Below, piece after piece: positions 36,347 through 45,595 of a stretch of 64,000 nt of DNA (positions are counted from its first letter, which is position 1; each line of letters begins with the position of its first letter). The stretch is from Sphingomonas sp. YR710 (GTDB taxonomy: Bacteria > Pseudomonadota > Alphaproteobacteria > Sphingomonadales > Sphingomonadaceae): contig NZ_FMZJ01000005.1 of NCBI RefSeq assembly GCF_900101455.1, forward strand, positions 1 through 64,000, given 5' to 3'. The translations under genes were made by a program, and so were the position numbers. Under the pieces are notes generated by a model. The model saw only the letters and a list, made by a program, of their open reading frames with translations. It searched no databases and was not told the origin of the DNA.

Positions 36347-38505
36347 TCCATCAACGCCGGGAAGAAGCCCTCATGCGCCGCGCGCAATGCGGCGAGGTCG
36401 ATCCCCGCGACGGTCGAGCCGCCGGTCGTGCCGAACCGCGCGGCCTGGACACCGGCGAGCAGAGCCGCTGCAAGGACGGCATCGGGGTTGGGCGCCGTCA
36501 CGACATAACGGGCTTGATCTTCGCCAAAAGCAGCCATGTGGGATGGTTTGCCGATATCAGCACCGATATTGCCGGCCAGCGCCATTTCGGCGACCGCCAC
36601 CAGCATGCCGCCGTCAGACACATCGTGGACCGCAGTCAAACTGCCCGACAGGATCTGCTCGCGCACGAAATCGCCATTACGTCGTTCCGCCGCCAGGTCG
36701 ACTGGCGGCGGCGGGCCGTCTTCACGGTCTGCGATATAACGCAACCAGAGCGATTGGCCGAGATGACCCAGGCTGTCACCGATGATCAGGATCGCTTCAC
36801 CCTCGGCTTTGAAGGCGATTGTCGCCATCGTATCGATATCGGCAATCAGGCCGATGCCGCCGATGGCCGGGGTGGGCAGGATCGCGCTGCCCGATCCATC
36901 CTCATTCTTGGTTTCGTTGTACAGGCTGACATTGCCCGACACGATCGGGAAATCGAGCGCGCGGCAGGCCTCCGCCATTCCCTCGATCGCGCCCACGAAC
37001 TGGCCCATGATCTCGGGCCGCTGCGGGTTGCCGAAATTCATGCAATCGGTGGTCGCGAGCGGCGTGGCGCCCACGGCGGTGATGTTGCGCCAGCATTCGG
37101 CGATCGCCTGGCGGCCACCTTGCACGGGATCGGCGAACACGTAACGCGGCGTGCAATCGGTGCTGATCGCCAGGCCCTTTTTCGATCCGTGAATCCGCAC
37201 CACGGCGGCATCGCCGCCCGGTCGCTGCACCGTATCCGCACCGACCATATGGTCATATTGTTCCCATATCCACCGCCGGCTGGCGAGATCGGGGCTCGCC
37301 ATCAGCGCCAGCAGATTGTCACCGATCGAGCCCTTGGCCGGGATGTCGCCAAGCGGTCCGCGCGCCGGGGTCGGCACCCAGGGGCGATCATAGGATGGCG
37401 CGTCGTCGGCGAGCGGCCCGAGCGGAATGTCGCAGACGACCTCGCCGTTGAAGCGCAGCACCATGCGGCCGGTGTCGGTGACCACGCCGATTACCGCGAA
37501 ATCGAGTTCCCACTTGCGGAAAATCGCCTCGGCTTCGGCCTCGCGGCCGGGCTTGAGGACCATCAGCATGCGTTCCTGCGATTCGGACAGCATCATTTCA
37601 TAAGGCGTCATGCCGGTTTCACGGCACGGCACGGCGTTCATGTCGAGTTCGATGCCGACGCCGCCCTTCGACGCCATTTCGACCGACGATGAGGTCAGGC
37701 CGGCCGCCCCCATATCCTGGATCGCAACGATCGCATCGGACGACATCAGTTCGAGGCAGGCTTCGATCAGCAATTTTTCGGTAAACGGATCGCCGACCTG
37801 CACCGTCGGGCGCTTCTCCTCGGAATCCTCGGAGAAATCAGCCGATGCCATGGTCGCGCCGTGGATGCCGTCGCGGCCGGTCTTGGAGCCGACATAGACG
37901 ATCGAATTGCCCGTGCCGGATGCCGCCGAATAGAAAATCTTGTTGGTTTCGGCGACGCCGACCGTCATCGCATTTACGAGGATATTCCCGTCATAGGCCT
38001 TGTGGAAATTGACCTCGCCGCCGACCGTGGGCACGCCGACGCAATTGCCGTAACCGCCGATGCCGTGGACGACACCCGCGATCAGGTGGCGCATCTTCGG
38101 ATGATCGGGGCGGCCGAAACGCAGCGCATTCATGTTGGCGATCGGCCGTGCGCCCATCGTGAACACGTCGCGCAAGATGCCGCCAACGCCGGTTGCCGCG
38201 CCCTGGTAGGGCTCGATGTATGACGGGTGGTTGTGGCTCTCCATCTTGAAGATGGCGGCCTGGCCGTCGCCGATATCGACCACGCCGGCATTTTCGCCGG
38301 GGCCGCAAATCACCTGCGGGCCGGTGGTCGGCAACTTCTTCAGGTGGATACGCGAGGATTTGTACGAGCAATGCTCGGACCACATGACCGAGAAGATACC
38401 GAGTTCGGTAAGGTTCGGCTCGCGGCCGAGCGCATGGAGGACGCGCTCATATTCTTCCGGGGAAAAGCCATGTTCGGCGACGACGGCGGGCGTGATCTGA
38501 GTCAT
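36343..38505 (-). CDS. purL: Phosphoribosylformylglycinamidine synthase II, small type
   Basis: A 720-residue enzyme of de novo purine synthesis that turns FGAR and ammonia into FGAM using ATP. It is the small PurL, which works with separate PurS and PurQ, rather than the single 1300-residue E. coli enzyme. The AIRS-type repeats are clear: [74 protein letters not shown]-like [12 protein letters not shown] and GGDAAVVRI in the second half. The start at 38505 (MTQITPAVV) is chosen by homology, 24 codons inside the longest frame. purS and purQ are not in the window. Confidence 0.97.
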   Translation of the reverse strand: MTQITPAVVAEHGFSPEEYERVLHALGREPNLTELGIFSVMWSEHCSYKSSRIHLKKLPTTGPQVICGPGENAGVVDIGDGQAAIFKMESHNHPSYIEPYQGAATGVGGILRDVFTMGARPIANMNALRFGRPDHPKMRHLIAGVVHGIGGYGNCVGVPTVGGEVNFHKAYDGNILVNAMTVGVAETNKIFYSAASGTGNSIVYVGSKTGRDGIHGATMASADFSEDSEEKRPTVQVGDPFTEKLLIEACLELMSSDAIVAIQDMGAAGLTSSSVEMASKGGVGIELDMNAVPCRETGMTPYEMMLSESQERMLMVLKPGREAEAEAIFRKWELDFAVIGVVTDTGRMVLRFNGEVVCDIPLGPLADDAPSYDRPWVPTPARGPLGDIPAKGSIGDNLLALMASPDLASRRWIWEQYDHMVGADTVQRPGGDAAVVRIHGSKKGLAISTDCTPRYVFADPVQGGRQAIAECWRNITAVGATPLATTDCMNFGNPQRPEIMGQFVGAIEGMAEACRALDFPIVSGNVSLYNETKNEDGSGSAILPTPAIGGIGLIADIDTMATIAFKAEGEAILIIGDSLGHLGQSLWLRYIADREDGPPPPVDLAAERRNGDFVREQILSGSLTAVHDVSDGGMLVAVAEMALAGNIGADIGKPSHMAAFGEDQARYVVTAPNPDAVLAAALLAGVQAARFGTTGGSTVAGIDLAALRAAHEGFFPALMD

Positions 38506-38669
38506 GCGGTGGCCCGATAGCGATTTGGACGGCGCTCGCCTATCCCCATTCCGATCGTAAGGCCAATCCGCCTGCATCGTCGCACCCGGCGTGCGTGCTC
38601 ATGTTGCAGTGAACAATGCATATTTGCATTGCGATCTGGCTTTTGAGAGGCGGCGAGTCGCCCGGCCCC

Positions 38670-38700
38670 GCTCCGCCGGCATGAAAATGGCCGGCGGAGC
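38670..38700. terminator. 11-bp perfect hairpin between the small lipoprotein gene and purL
   Basis: GCTCCGCCGGC (38670-38680) pairs with GCCGGCGGAGC (38690-38700) around a 9-nt loop. It lies 35 bp beyond the end of the minus-strand lipoprotein gene, the position of a terminator. No T-run follows on the minus strand, so it could also be a lone REP-like hairpin. Confidence 0.6.
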
Positions 38701-38734
38701 GAAGCTCGCGCCGGCCGAATTGAAGAGACGAAGA

Positions 38735-39121
38735 TCAGGCTTTGCAGCTCTGCGATGCTTTCCCCGGAGCTGCGATATCGACGGTGGGACCATCCCCGCT
38801 GACCGAATAACCGTCCGCGACATAGGGCTTGCCGGGCGCCGGAGCGGTCAACACCGTCGGCGAACCATCCTTGGCTGTCTTGTAATTGGCCGTGTTGTTG
38901 CTGAAGAAATCAATATAAACCAAGCGGTTGTCGGCGCAACGATAGGTGCGGCTCTGCGTCACCATCGGCGGCAGAGAGACCGGCGCTGCTGCGTTAAGGG
39001 CAGCTGCATCGGGATCCTTGGGGCCGTCGGCGACGATCGTCTCCGGCTTGGAATTGCAAGCTGCAAGAAAAAGGGAAGTGCCGAGAACGGCGGCGGTCAG
39101 AAGGCGGGATGTGGTTTGCAT
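38735..39121 (-). CDS. Small lipoprotein, possibly of the MliC (lysozyme-inhibitor) type
   Basis: A 128-residue predicted lipoprotein with lipobox FLAAC and a mature N-terminal linker rich in Asp, Ala and Pro. The C-terminal part has YRCADNRLVYIDFFSNN, then GYSVSGDG and a final SQSCKA. The two cysteines and the order C...G(Y/S)xxxG...C resemble MliC/PliC lysozyme inhibitors, but the tryptophan and spacing do not fit well, so this is only a suggestion. It stands alone between purL and the glycosylase gene, and a hairpin follows it. Confidence 0.7.
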   Translation of the reverse strand: MQTTSRLLTAAVLGTSLFLAACNSKPETIVADGPKDPDAAALNAAAPVSLPPMVTQSRTYRCADNRLVYIDFFSNNTANYKTAKDGSPTVLTAPAPGKPYVADGYSVSGDGPTVDIAAPGKASQSCKA

Positions 39122-39218
39122 AGCGATCCATGTTTTGCGATTCTTGTGTGCACTGCGTCAAGAGCACAATCTCTTAAAGCGGCATTAGCGCAGGAATCTT
39201 GCGATTCGATTGCGAAGC

Positions 39219-39716
39219 TCATCGCCGGTCGAGAAAAGCCTTGAGGGGGAGCCAGCGCACGCGCTTTGCCGCGAGGCCGATCGTGAAAGCCGGGCTGCTC
39301 GATGGCAGGTCGATCAATGCCAGTTTTGTCGTGGCGGGAATTAGCCGGCGTCCTATCCGTGCGGCGGTCGCGCCGTTGAAGCCGATCGCCCGCAATTCGG
39401 GGAGATTGGCAATCAGTGCCGCCAGGTCATTGGTGCGATGGTCGCGGATCGCGGCGTCCAGGCTGCCGCTGCGCGCGGCATCGGCGACGACATCCCACAG
39501 GCCGATACCCGCGCCCAGCAGCGCCTGCAGCCGATCGTCATAAGGCAAAGCGACCAGGTCGCGTCCGGTGATGGCGCTCACCAGTTGCCAGAACTGATTT
39601 TGCGGGTGGGCATAATAGCGGGCAGCCCGTAGCGATGCCTCGCCCGGCAGGCTGCCGAGCAGCAACAGGCGGGTCCGTTCGTCGATGACAGGCGAAAAAC
39701 TGGCCTTGCGAATCAT
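39219..39716 (-). CDS. Uracil-DNA-glycosylase superfamily protein, family 6 (hypoxanthine-DNA glycosylase-like)
   Basis: A 165-residue DNA repair enzyme. LLLGSLPGEASLRAARYYAHPQNQFWQLV is the N-terminal motif of the family 6 group, followed by GIGLWDVVADAARSGSLDAAI, IGFNGATAA and the C-terminal loop LPSSSPA (LPSTSPA in most members). Family 6 enzymes remove hypoxanthine, the deamination product of adenine, rather than uracil. The ATG has AGGAAGAGGG upstream. It is divergent from the cysteine synthase gene with 112 bp between. Confidence 0.85.
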   Translation of the reverse strand: MIRKASFSPVIDERTRLLLLGSLPGEASLRAARYYAHPQNQFWQLVSAITGRDLVALPYDDRLQALLGAGIGLWDVVADAARSGSLDAAIRDHRTNDLAALIANLPELRAIGFNGATAARIGRRLIPATTKLALIDLPSSSPAFTIGLAAKRVRWLPLKAFLDRR

Positions 39717-39828
39717 CCCTCTTCCTGGCGCAGGGCTTGTCCGGGATCAAGGCGGCCAAAGGTCTGTCCGCCCTCGTGCAAGAGAAGCTTTCTTGGCAAT
39801 CACCGGGCGGCTCGGCTATCGCTGGCAC

Positions 39829-40827
39829 ATGGCCTCTTCCCTTATCGCGCCGAACGCGCTTTCCCTGATCGGCAACACCCCGCTGGCCCGCCTCAACGGC
39901 CCCAGCGAAATCACGGGCTGCGAGATCCTCGCCAAGTGCGAATTCATGAATCCGGGCGGATCGGTCAAGGACCGCGCGGCCCTGGCGATCATTGCCGACG
40001 CGGAGGAACGCGGAGCGCTCGAGCCAGGCGGCATCATCGTCGAAGGTACGGCAGGCAATACCGGTATCGGGCTGGCGCTTGTCGGCAATGCCCGCGGTTA
40101 TCGTACGATCATCGTGATGACCGACACCCAGAGCCGCGAGAAGCAGGATACGTTGCGTGCGCTGGGCGCCGAACTGGTGCTGGTCGCGCCGACGGCCTAT
40201 TCGAACCCCGCCCATTATGTGCACACGTCGCGCCGCATTGCCGAGGAAACCCCGGGGGCCTTCTGGGCCAATCAGTTCGATAATACCGCGAACCGGCTCG
40301 CCCATATCCGCACGACGGCGCCTGAAATCTGGGCGCAGACCGGCGGCAGGGTGGACGGGTTCACCTGCGCGGCGGGCACCGGCGGCACGATCGCGGGCGT
40401 CGGGCTGGGCCTCAAGGAATTCAATGACGATATCGTCATCGGTCTCACCGATCCTTATGGTGCGGCACTCTACAATTATTATGCGCACGGCGAATTGAAG
40501 GCCGAAGGCAGCAGCGTTGCCGAAGGCATCGGCCAGAGCCGGATTACGGCCAATCTTGAAGGTGCCCCCATCGATACGCAGTTCCGCGTCTCCGACGAGG
40601 AAGGGCTTGCGCAGGCCTTTGCCTTGCTCGAGCGCGAGGGGCTGTGCGTCGGTTTATCGTCGGGGATCAATGTTGCTGGCGCGATTCGGCTCGCGCAGGA
40701 AATGGGGCCAGGCAAGACGATCGTCACGATGCTGTGCGATTCGGGGATGCGCTATCTTTCGTCGCTGTTCAATGCCGACTGGCTCGCATCGAAGGGGTTG
40801 CCGGTCCCCGCATATCTTGGGCGCTAG
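39829..40827 (+). CDS. cysK: Cysteine synthase (O-acetylserine sulfhydrylase) family
   Basis: A 332-residue PLP enzyme making cysteine from O-acetylserine and sulfide. The Schiff-base lysine lies in NPGGSVKDRAAL, the substrate loop is EGTAGNTGIGLA, the phosphate-binding glycine loop is AAGTGGTIAGVG, and the C-terminal serine region is GLSSGINVAGA. TAGNTG in place of the usual TSGNTG and a longer middle section (GLTDPYGAALYNYYAHGEL) place it in a CysK-like subgroup seen in alphaproteobacteria and actinobacteria, so cystathionine beta-synthase-like or other beta-replacement activity is an alternative. The start at 39829 is chosen by homology; the frame extends 48 codons upstream over the glycosylase promoter. 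Confidence 0.9.
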   Translation: MASSLIAPNALSLIGNTPLARLNGPSEITGCEILAKCEFMNPGGSVKDRAALAIIADAEERGALEPGGIIVEGTAGNTGIGLALVGNARGYRTIIVMTDTQSREKQDTLRALGAELVLVAPTAYSNPAHYVHTSRRIAEETPGAFWANQFDNTANRLAHIRTTAPEIWAQTGGRVDGFTCAAGTGGTIAGVGLGLKEFNDDIVIGLTDPYGAALYNYYAHGELKAEGSSVAEGIGQSRITANLEGAPIDTQFRVSDEEGLAQAFALLEREGLCVGLSSGINVAGAIRLAQEMGPGKTIVTMLCDSGMRYLSSLFNADWLASKGLPVPAYLGR

Positions 40828-40977
40828 GTCTGCGATCGTTCCGCGCCGCCGCCTGTGGCGGCAGGCTGTCGACACGGCGGTGCCAATTCGTTAACCTGTA
40901 AGCCCAATGTTCTGTAGGGTCCGCGTACTGGCTGTTGGTCGCCATATCCGGCATGTCCATCCGATGTGGGGAAACTT

Positions 40978-41208
40978 GTGGGTCAACGCGTTCGAATAGG
41001 AATCACGGGGCTGGCCTGTGTCTTCGTCGTCGTGCTGCTGGCGGCGGCGATCGTCGGCTTCCGGTCGGAAGATGCTGGCAACGCCGGATCGCAGATGGTC
41101 GCAAGCGGCAATGACAATGCCGCGAGCGAGCCGAAAGATCCGCTCGCCGAACTTGGTGTGGCGCCAGGAGGCGCTACTCCCCACCCGTCCTCCACCAAGA
41201 CACGCTGA
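40978..41208 (+). CDS. Small single-pass membrane protein of unknown function upstream of mraZ
   Basis: A 76-residue product with one strong membrane helix (ITGLACVFVVVLLAAAIVGF, about 8-27) and a polar tail containing DPLAELGVAPGG. GTG 40978 has GGGGAAA six bases upstream; GTG 40966 is also in frame. I do not recognise the family. Its position just before the dcw cluster and its membrane anchor suggest an envelope role, but 400 bp and a probable regulatory region separate it from mraZ. Confidence 0.6.
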   Translation: MGQRVRIGITGLACVFVVVLLAAAIVGFRSEDAGNAGSQMVASGNDNAASEPKDPLAELGVAPGGATPHPSSTKTR

Positions 41209-41352
41209 CGATGGGCTGCGACTCGGCACCAACGGCCGGGTCCCGGAGCGTCGCGATAGCTAGTTCCACGCCACAGGCGATCTTCCGTGGAAGGATGATG
41301 CACATCCTGTCCCGCTCATCCCCGCACGTCTGCACAATGTTTCCAACACACT

Positions 41353-41361
41353 TATCCACAG
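41353..41361 (+). promoter_or_regulatory. DnaA box (TTATCCACA)
   Basis: TTATCCACA is identical to the high-affinity DnaA box of E. coli oriC (R1/R4 type). It lies about 260 bp upstream of mraZ. Confidence 0.65.
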
Positions 41362-41376
41362 GCTTTGCGGGGGCGT

Positions 41377-41390
41377 TTTCCGCGGAAAAG
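41377..41390. promoter_or_regulatory. 14-bp perfect palindrome upstream of mraZ
   Basis: TTTTCCGCGGAAAA is a perfect palindrome 15 bp after the first DnaA box. It could be a repressor site; no matching regulator is recognised. Confidence 0.4.
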
Positions 41391-41440
41391 CGGGCTGCCA
41401 ATGGTATGTGGTGTGGCGAAGTTCCATGCGTCGAATACGG

Positions 41441-41449
41441 TTATTCACA
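41441..41449 (+). promoter_or_regulatory. DnaA box (TTATTCACA)
   Basis: TTATTCACA matches the relaxed consensus TTWTNCACA. It has the same orientation as the first box, 88 bp downstream of it, and ends 15 bp before the TCCCN repeat array. Confidence 0.55.
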
Positions 41450-41464
41450 AGGTGAACCATAATA

Positions 41465-41489
41465 TCCCCTGAATTCCCATGAATTCCCA
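41465..41489 (-). promoter_or_regulatory. Probable MraZ-binding array: three TGGGN-type repeats at 10-bp spacing
   Basis: On the plus strand TCCCC (41465-41469), TCCCA (41475-41479) and TCCCA (41485-41489) are separated by identical TGAAT spacers. On the minus strand these read TGGGA, TGGGA and GGGGA. E. coli MraZ binds tandem TGGGN repeats separated by 5 bp upstream of its own gene, so this array, 123 bp before mraZ, is a strong candidate autoregulatory site. Its strand orientation relative to the gene would need comparison with other species. Confidence 0.65.
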
Positions 41490-41611
41490 TTGAAAACCAA
41501 GCTGTGCAGCGATATGCCGTTGTGATGCAGTGGGGCAAGGATTCTGCCGTGACGCGCTGACGTCTTCATTGTCCGGACGGGCAGCGGTCGTGGTCAAACT
41601 CCTTGCTTTCG

Positions 41612-42148
41612 ATGGGGTTTGCCGTGGCGTCGGGTGGTGCGATCTTCAATGACGTTCATGTGAACGGCGTAGACGCCAAGGGCCGCGTTTCGCTGCCTGC
41701 CGCGTTCCGCCAGACGATCGAAATTCGCTGCGCCAATGGCGAAGTTGCCACCGGTCTCGAAAAAACGCTGAAAATGGCCAGGCATCGCGAACTGCCGTGC
41801 ATTGAAGTCTATGATGCGCGTCAGGTTTCCGAAGTCGAACAGAGCATGTTGCGCCGCGCGCAGAAAGAAGCGGACGAAACCGGCGAATTTGTCGACGATA
41901 TCTATGAGCGCATGGAATATGCGGCATTCCCGTCGCGCAAGGATGTGACCTTCGACAGCGCTGGCCGGATGGTGTTGCCGCAGCGGTTGCGCGACAAATT
42001 GAAGATCGGTGACGATGCGGTATTCGTCGGCGGCGGCCGCACCTTCCGGATCTGGAGCCCCGAAGTGCTGCGCGCCGAGGGTGGCGAAGGGCCCGAGACA
42101 ATCGAGGATATGGAAGACGCGCTCGCACGCCGCGGGGCGCGCGGATGA
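41612..42148 (+). CDS. mraZ: Transcriptional regulator MraZ, first gene of the dcw cluster
   Basis: MraZ is an AbrB-like ring-forming DNA-binding protein that controls the dcw operon. Two SpoVT/AbrB repeats are present: [17 protein letters not shown] near the N-terminus and [19 protein letters not shown] near residue 110, each with the DxxGR signature. The length is 178 residues from ATG 41612. GTG 41624 (174 residues) has a GGGG site 8 bp upstream and is an equally good start. The stop overlaps rsmH by 4 bp (ATGA). Three TCCCN repeats upstream suggest autoregulation. Confidence 0.93.
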   Translation: MGFAVASGGAIFNDVHVNGVDAKGRVSLPAAFRQTIEIRCANGEVATGLEKTLKMARHRELPCIEVYDARQVSEVEQSMLRRAQKEADETGEFVDDIYERMEYAAFPSRKDVTFDSAGRMVLPQRLRDKLKIGDDAVFVGGGRTFRIWSPEVLRAEGGEGPETIEDMEDALARRGARG

Positions 42149-43116
42149 CCGCGGCGGCTCTCCATATTCCGGTCCTGCTCGATGCGGTGATGGCGGGGCT
42201 CGCGCCCGTGCCCGGTGAAACCCACGTCGACGGCACGTTCGGCGCGGGTGGTTATACAAGGGCGCTGCTGGGCGCCGGCGTCCATGTGTTCGCCTTCGAT
42301 CGCGATCCCGATGCGATTGCGGAAGGCCGGCCGATCGAGGCGGAGAGCCAGGGCGCGCTGATTTTGGTGCCCGAGCGCTTCTCGCGGATGCGCGAGGCGC
42401 TGGCCGAGCGCGGGGTTGAACAGGTTGATGGGGTGACGCTCGATATCGGCGTGTCGTCGATGCAGATCGATCGCGCCGAGCGCGGCTTTTCGTTCCAGGC
42501 CGATGGCCCGCTCGACATGCGGATGGAGCGGGCGGGCATGAGCGCGGCCGATTTCGTCAACATGGCCGATGAGGACGAGATCGCCAACGTCCTTTATCAG
42601 CTGGGCGATGAGCCGCGCTCGCGGCGGGTGGCGCGGGCAATCGTCGCGGCGCGGCCGATCACGCGCACGGGCGAGCTGGCCGATATCGTCCGCAAGGCGC
42701 TGGGCCACCGGCCGCATGAGAAGAAGGATCCTGCGACCCGCACCTTCCAGGCGATCCGCATTCATCTGAATGCCGAGCTGGAGGAACTGGAGCAGGGGTT
42801 GGCCGCGGCCGAGCATGTGCTGCGCCCGGGCGGTCGGCTGGCGGTGGTGTCCTTCCACTCGATCGAGGACCGGATCGTGAAACGCTTCCTGCGGGAACGC
42901 AGCGGCGCGACACCGGCGGGATCGCGCCATGCGCCGGATCGGGGTGACGCGGGGCCGAAGCCGAGCTTCGAAGCCGTCGCGAAGCCCGTACGGGCGGGCG
43001 AGCAAGAGGTGGCGCGCAATCCCCGCTCGCGATCGGCCACCTTGCGCGTCGCGCGACGCACGGGCGCTTCACCATGGGGCACATATCAACCACAAGACCA
43101 AGGACGTCAGGGATGA
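42145..43116 (+). CDS. rsmH: 16S rRNA (cytosine-1402-N4)-methyltransferase
   Basis: A 323-residue SAM-dependent enzyme that methylates N4 of C1402 in the ribosomal P site. [13 protein letters not shown], the SAM motif [43 protein letters not shown] and [16 protein letters not shown] are diagnostic. A low-complexity Gly/Pro/Arg stretch lies near the C-terminus. It overlaps mraZ and ftsL by 4 bp each, so its translation is coupled to both. Confidence 0.97.
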   Translation: MTAAALHIPVLLDAVMAGLAPVPGETHVDGTFGAGGYTRALLGAGVHVFAFDRDPDAIAEGRPIEAESQGALILVPERFSRMREALAERGVEQVDGVTLDIGVSSMQIDRAERGFSFQADGPLDMRMERAGMSAADFVNMADEDEIANVLYQLGDEPRSRRVARAIVAARPITRTGELADIVRKALGHRPHEKKDPATRTFQAIRIHLNAELEELEQGLAAAEHVLRPGGRLAVVSFHSIEDRIVKRFLRERSGATPAGSRHAPDRGDAGPKPSFEAVAKPVRAGEQEVARNPRSRSATLRVARRTGASPWGTYQPQDQGRQG

Positions 43117-43862
43117 TTGCGAACCGCTTTCGATCGGTCGGCTGGACAGGCTGTATCTGTGCGGCCGCATTATCCTTCTATCTGGTCTCCCAGACGGTAG
43201 CGACCAAGCGCGCCGAACTGGCGACGGTCGATCGACGCATCGGATCGACCGAGCGCGAAATACGCCAGCTCGAAACCGAAATCGGCACACGCGGCGGCAT
43301 GGCGCAGATCGAGAATTGGAACAGCAGGGTCTATGGCCTGCAGGCACCCGGCGCCGCGCAGTTCGTGCATTCGACCACGCAACTCGTCGCCCTCGCCGAT
43401 CCGCAGCCGCTTCAGCTTGATCCGGCGGTGGCGGCGCCGCGCCCAGAGGTGCAGCAGGCGAGCCTGACCACGGCTGTACCGGCACCGCGGGCGGCTCCCG
43501 CACCGGCGTCGGTGGCCGAGAGCGGACCGGCGCCGCAGCCGATGGTTCGGCAGGCGACCTTCGTTCAGGCCAGGCGCCAGGCATTGGCGGCCGGGAATGA
43601 CGATATCCATCTCGCGTCGCAGCTGAGCGAAGCCGATCCGGTGTTCAGCAAGCCGGCGGTCAAAGCCATCGAACCGAAGCCCGCCAACAAGCCGGCGATC
43701 AAGGTCGTCGAGGCCGAAGCGAAGGGCAAGCCTCCGGTCAGGGAAGCCGAACCCAGGTCCAGGAGCAAGCCGCCGATCAAGCTGACCTCGCTCGACGACA
43801 AATGGCTTGCCGATGTGACGGGCGAACCTGCGACGAAGCACGGCCGCAAAGGACGGCCATGA
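43113..43862 (+). CDS. ftsL: Cell division protein FtsL with a long C-terminal extension
   Basis: A bitopic septum protein that pairs with FtsB and activates FtsWI. The position between rsmH and ftsI, an N-terminal membrane helix (about 10-28) and a following coiled coil ([32 protein letters not shown]) identify it; primary-sequence similarity is weak, as is usual for FtsL. At 249 residues it is about twice the normal size: residues 95-249 are a Pro/Ala- then Lys/Pro-rich, probably disordered periplasmic tail. ATG 43113 overlaps the rsmH stop, and its own stop overlaps ftsI (ATGA). Confidence 0.85.
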   Translation: MIANRFRSVGWTGCICAAALSFYLVSQTVATKRAELATVDRRIGSTEREIRQLETEIGTRGGMAQIENWNSRVYGLQAPGAAQFVHSTTQLVALADPQPLQLDPAVAAPRPEVQQASLTTAVPAPRAAPAPASVAESGPAPQPMVRQATFVQARRQALAAGNDDIHLASQLSEADPVFSKPAVKAIEPKPANKPAIKVVEAEAKGKPPVREAEPRSRSKPPIKLTSLDDKWLADVTGEPATKHGRKGRP

Positions 43863-45595
43863 CGGCAGTCGCCGTAGCCTCGGCAACTTCCCAGGCGCGC
43901 GCGCGCGCCGTCGTCAAGACGAACGAAACGGTTCGCATCGCCCAGCACCGGCTGATGGTGCTGCTGATGCTGTTCGCGTTGATGACCGCGATCATCGGCG
44001 CCCGGTTGATGTGGCTGGCGGTCGTCGACGCGCCGGATCGTGGGCCGGCCGCCGCGCCGGCCGGGTTGCGCGCGGACATCACCGATCGCAATGGCGTGGT
44101 GTTGGCATCGACGATCAAGGGCTGGTCGATCGGCATCTTCCCGAAGAAGATCATCACCGATCGCAACAAGCTTGCCGCGGATCTCGCGCGGATCCTGCCG
44201 GCGAAGACCGAAGCCGAATATCGCAAGATAGTGTTCAGCAACAAGGGCTTCGTCTATCTCGAGCAGAATAGCGTGCCCGCGACCGTAGAAGCGGTCAACG
44301 CACTCGGAGAGCCCGCGATCCAGCTGGAGCGCGAGCCGGAACGCTTCTATCCGCAGGGCACGATGGCAAGCCAGGTGATCGGCTATATCGAGCCGGGCGG
44401 TGAGAAGCTGAGCGGGATGGAAGCCTATCTGTCGAAGCAGCTGACCGATCCCGCGCGGCACGGCGCCCCGGTTGCACTGTCGATCGACAGCCGCGTCCAG
44501 GCGGCGATGGAGAGCGCGTTGGGCCTGCAGATGGCCAAACATTCGGCCGTGGGCGCGGCCGGCATCGTTCTCGACGTCAAGACCGGCGAAATTTTGGCGA
44601 TGACGTCACTGCCCAATTTCAATCCCAACGCGCCGGGCCAGGCGCCGGTCAGCGCGGACAATACGCAGCCCGATGCGCGCTATAATCGTTCGGTCAGTTC
44701 GGTGTTCGAGCTCGGATCGATCTTCAAGATGATCACGGTCGCCAATGCGATCGAGCATGGCGTGATCAACAATATGGGGCAACGCTACGACGCGACCGCG
44801 CCGCTGCATGTCGGCGGCTTCCCGATCCATGACGATCATCCGCAGAACCGCTGGCTGACGGTGCCCGAAATCCTGATCTATTCGAGCAACATCGGCACCG
44901 CGCGTATTGCCGACGAACTCGGTCAGGCCCGTACCGCATCCTTCTTCCGCCAGCTCGGTTTCGATCGCCCGGTCAACCTTGAACTCGGCGCGCGCGCGCA
45001 TCCGCTGTGGCCGGGCTTCTGGGCGCGGACGACGGTGATGACGGTGGCATATGGCCATGGCATCGCGGTCAGCCAGCTCCATCTCGCGAATGCCTATGCG
45101 GCTCTGGTCAATGGCGGGATCCTGCATCAGGCGACTTTGATCAAGCGCCCGCCCGGTGAGGTGCCGGGTACGCGGATCGTCTCCGAGGCGACGAGCGCGC
45201 GGATGCGGCAACTGATGCGATTGGTCGTGACGATGGGCACCGGCAAGAAGGCATCGGCGCCGGGGCTGCGCGTCGGCGGCAAGACCGGTACGGCCGAGAA
45301 GAATATTCATGGCCATTATATCGGCAACTCGCTGGTGACCACCTTTGCCGCGGTCTTCCCGATGGATGCGCCGCGTTATGTGGTGATCGCGACGCTCGAC
45401 GAACCCAAGGGGATTCCCGAAACGTTCGGGCTGCGCACGGCCGCCTGGACGGTGGCGCCGGCGGTACGCTCGGTCATTTCGCGAATCGGGCCATTGCTCG
45501 GCATCATCCCGGAAGAGGGCCGCGACGTCGATGTGTCCGACCTGATGCCGTACGTTCAGCAACCAGACGATAAGCCAGGCCATGTGGCTGAATGA
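43859..45595 (+). CDS. ftsI: Septal peptidoglycan transpeptidase FtsI (PBP3)
   Basis: A class B PBP of 578 residues that crosslinks septal peptidoglycan with FtsW. A membrane helix (about 31-53) is followed by the pedestal domain (LRADITDRNGVVLA, QGTMASQVIGYIEPGGEKLSGMEAYL) and the transpeptidase with S287-I-F-K290, SSN (342-344) and K475-T-G-T. The active-site segment reads ELGSIFK where many species have EPGSTFK. ATG 43859 overlaps the ftsL stop; the longer frame from 43802 lies inside ftsL. It overlaps murE by 14 bp. Confidence 0.97.
   Translation: MTAVAVASATSQARARAVVKTNETVRIAQHRLMVLLMLFALMTAIIGARLMWLAVVDAPDRGPAAAPAGLRADITDRNGVVLASTIKGWSIGIFPKKIITDRNKLAADLARILPAKTEAEYRKIVFSNKGFVYLEQNSVPATVEAVNALGEPAIQLEREPERFYPQGTMASQVIGYIEPGGEKLSGMEAYLSKQLTDPARHGAPVALSIDSRVQAAMESALGLQMAKHSAVGAAGIVLDVKTGEILAMTSLPNFNPNAPGQAPVSADNTQPDARYNRSVSSVFELGSIFKMITVANAIEHGVINNMGQRYDATAPLHVGGFPIHDDHPQNRWLTVPEILIYSSNIGTARIADELGQARTASFFRQLGFDRPVNLELGARAHPLWPGFWARTTVMTVAYGHGIAVSQLHLANAYAALVNGGILHQATLIKRPPGEVPGTRIVSEATSARMRQLMRLVVTMGTGKKASAPGLRVGGKTGTAEKNIHGHYIGNSLVTTFAAVFPMDAPRYVVIATLDEPKGIPETFGLRTAAWTVAPAVRSVISRIGPLLGIIPEEGRDVDVSDLMPYVQQPDDKPGHVAE

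Larger units (their letters stand above)
41209..41611. promoter_or_regulatory. Regulatory region of the dcw cluster
   Basis: About 400 bp without a gene, rich in candidate control elements listed separately: two DnaA boxes, a 14-bp palindrome and three TCCCN repeats. A GATTC (GANTC-type, the CcrM site in alphaproteobacteria) lies at 41540-41544. This is the expected place for the main promoter of the division and cell wall cluster, but I cannot place -35/-10 hexamers with confidence. Confidence 0.6.

Noticed and set aside
41353-41449. DnaA boxes as a replication origin
   Set aside because: Only two boxes, no AT-rich unwinding region and no dnaA, dnaN or other origin-associated genes nearby. 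A regulatory role fits better.
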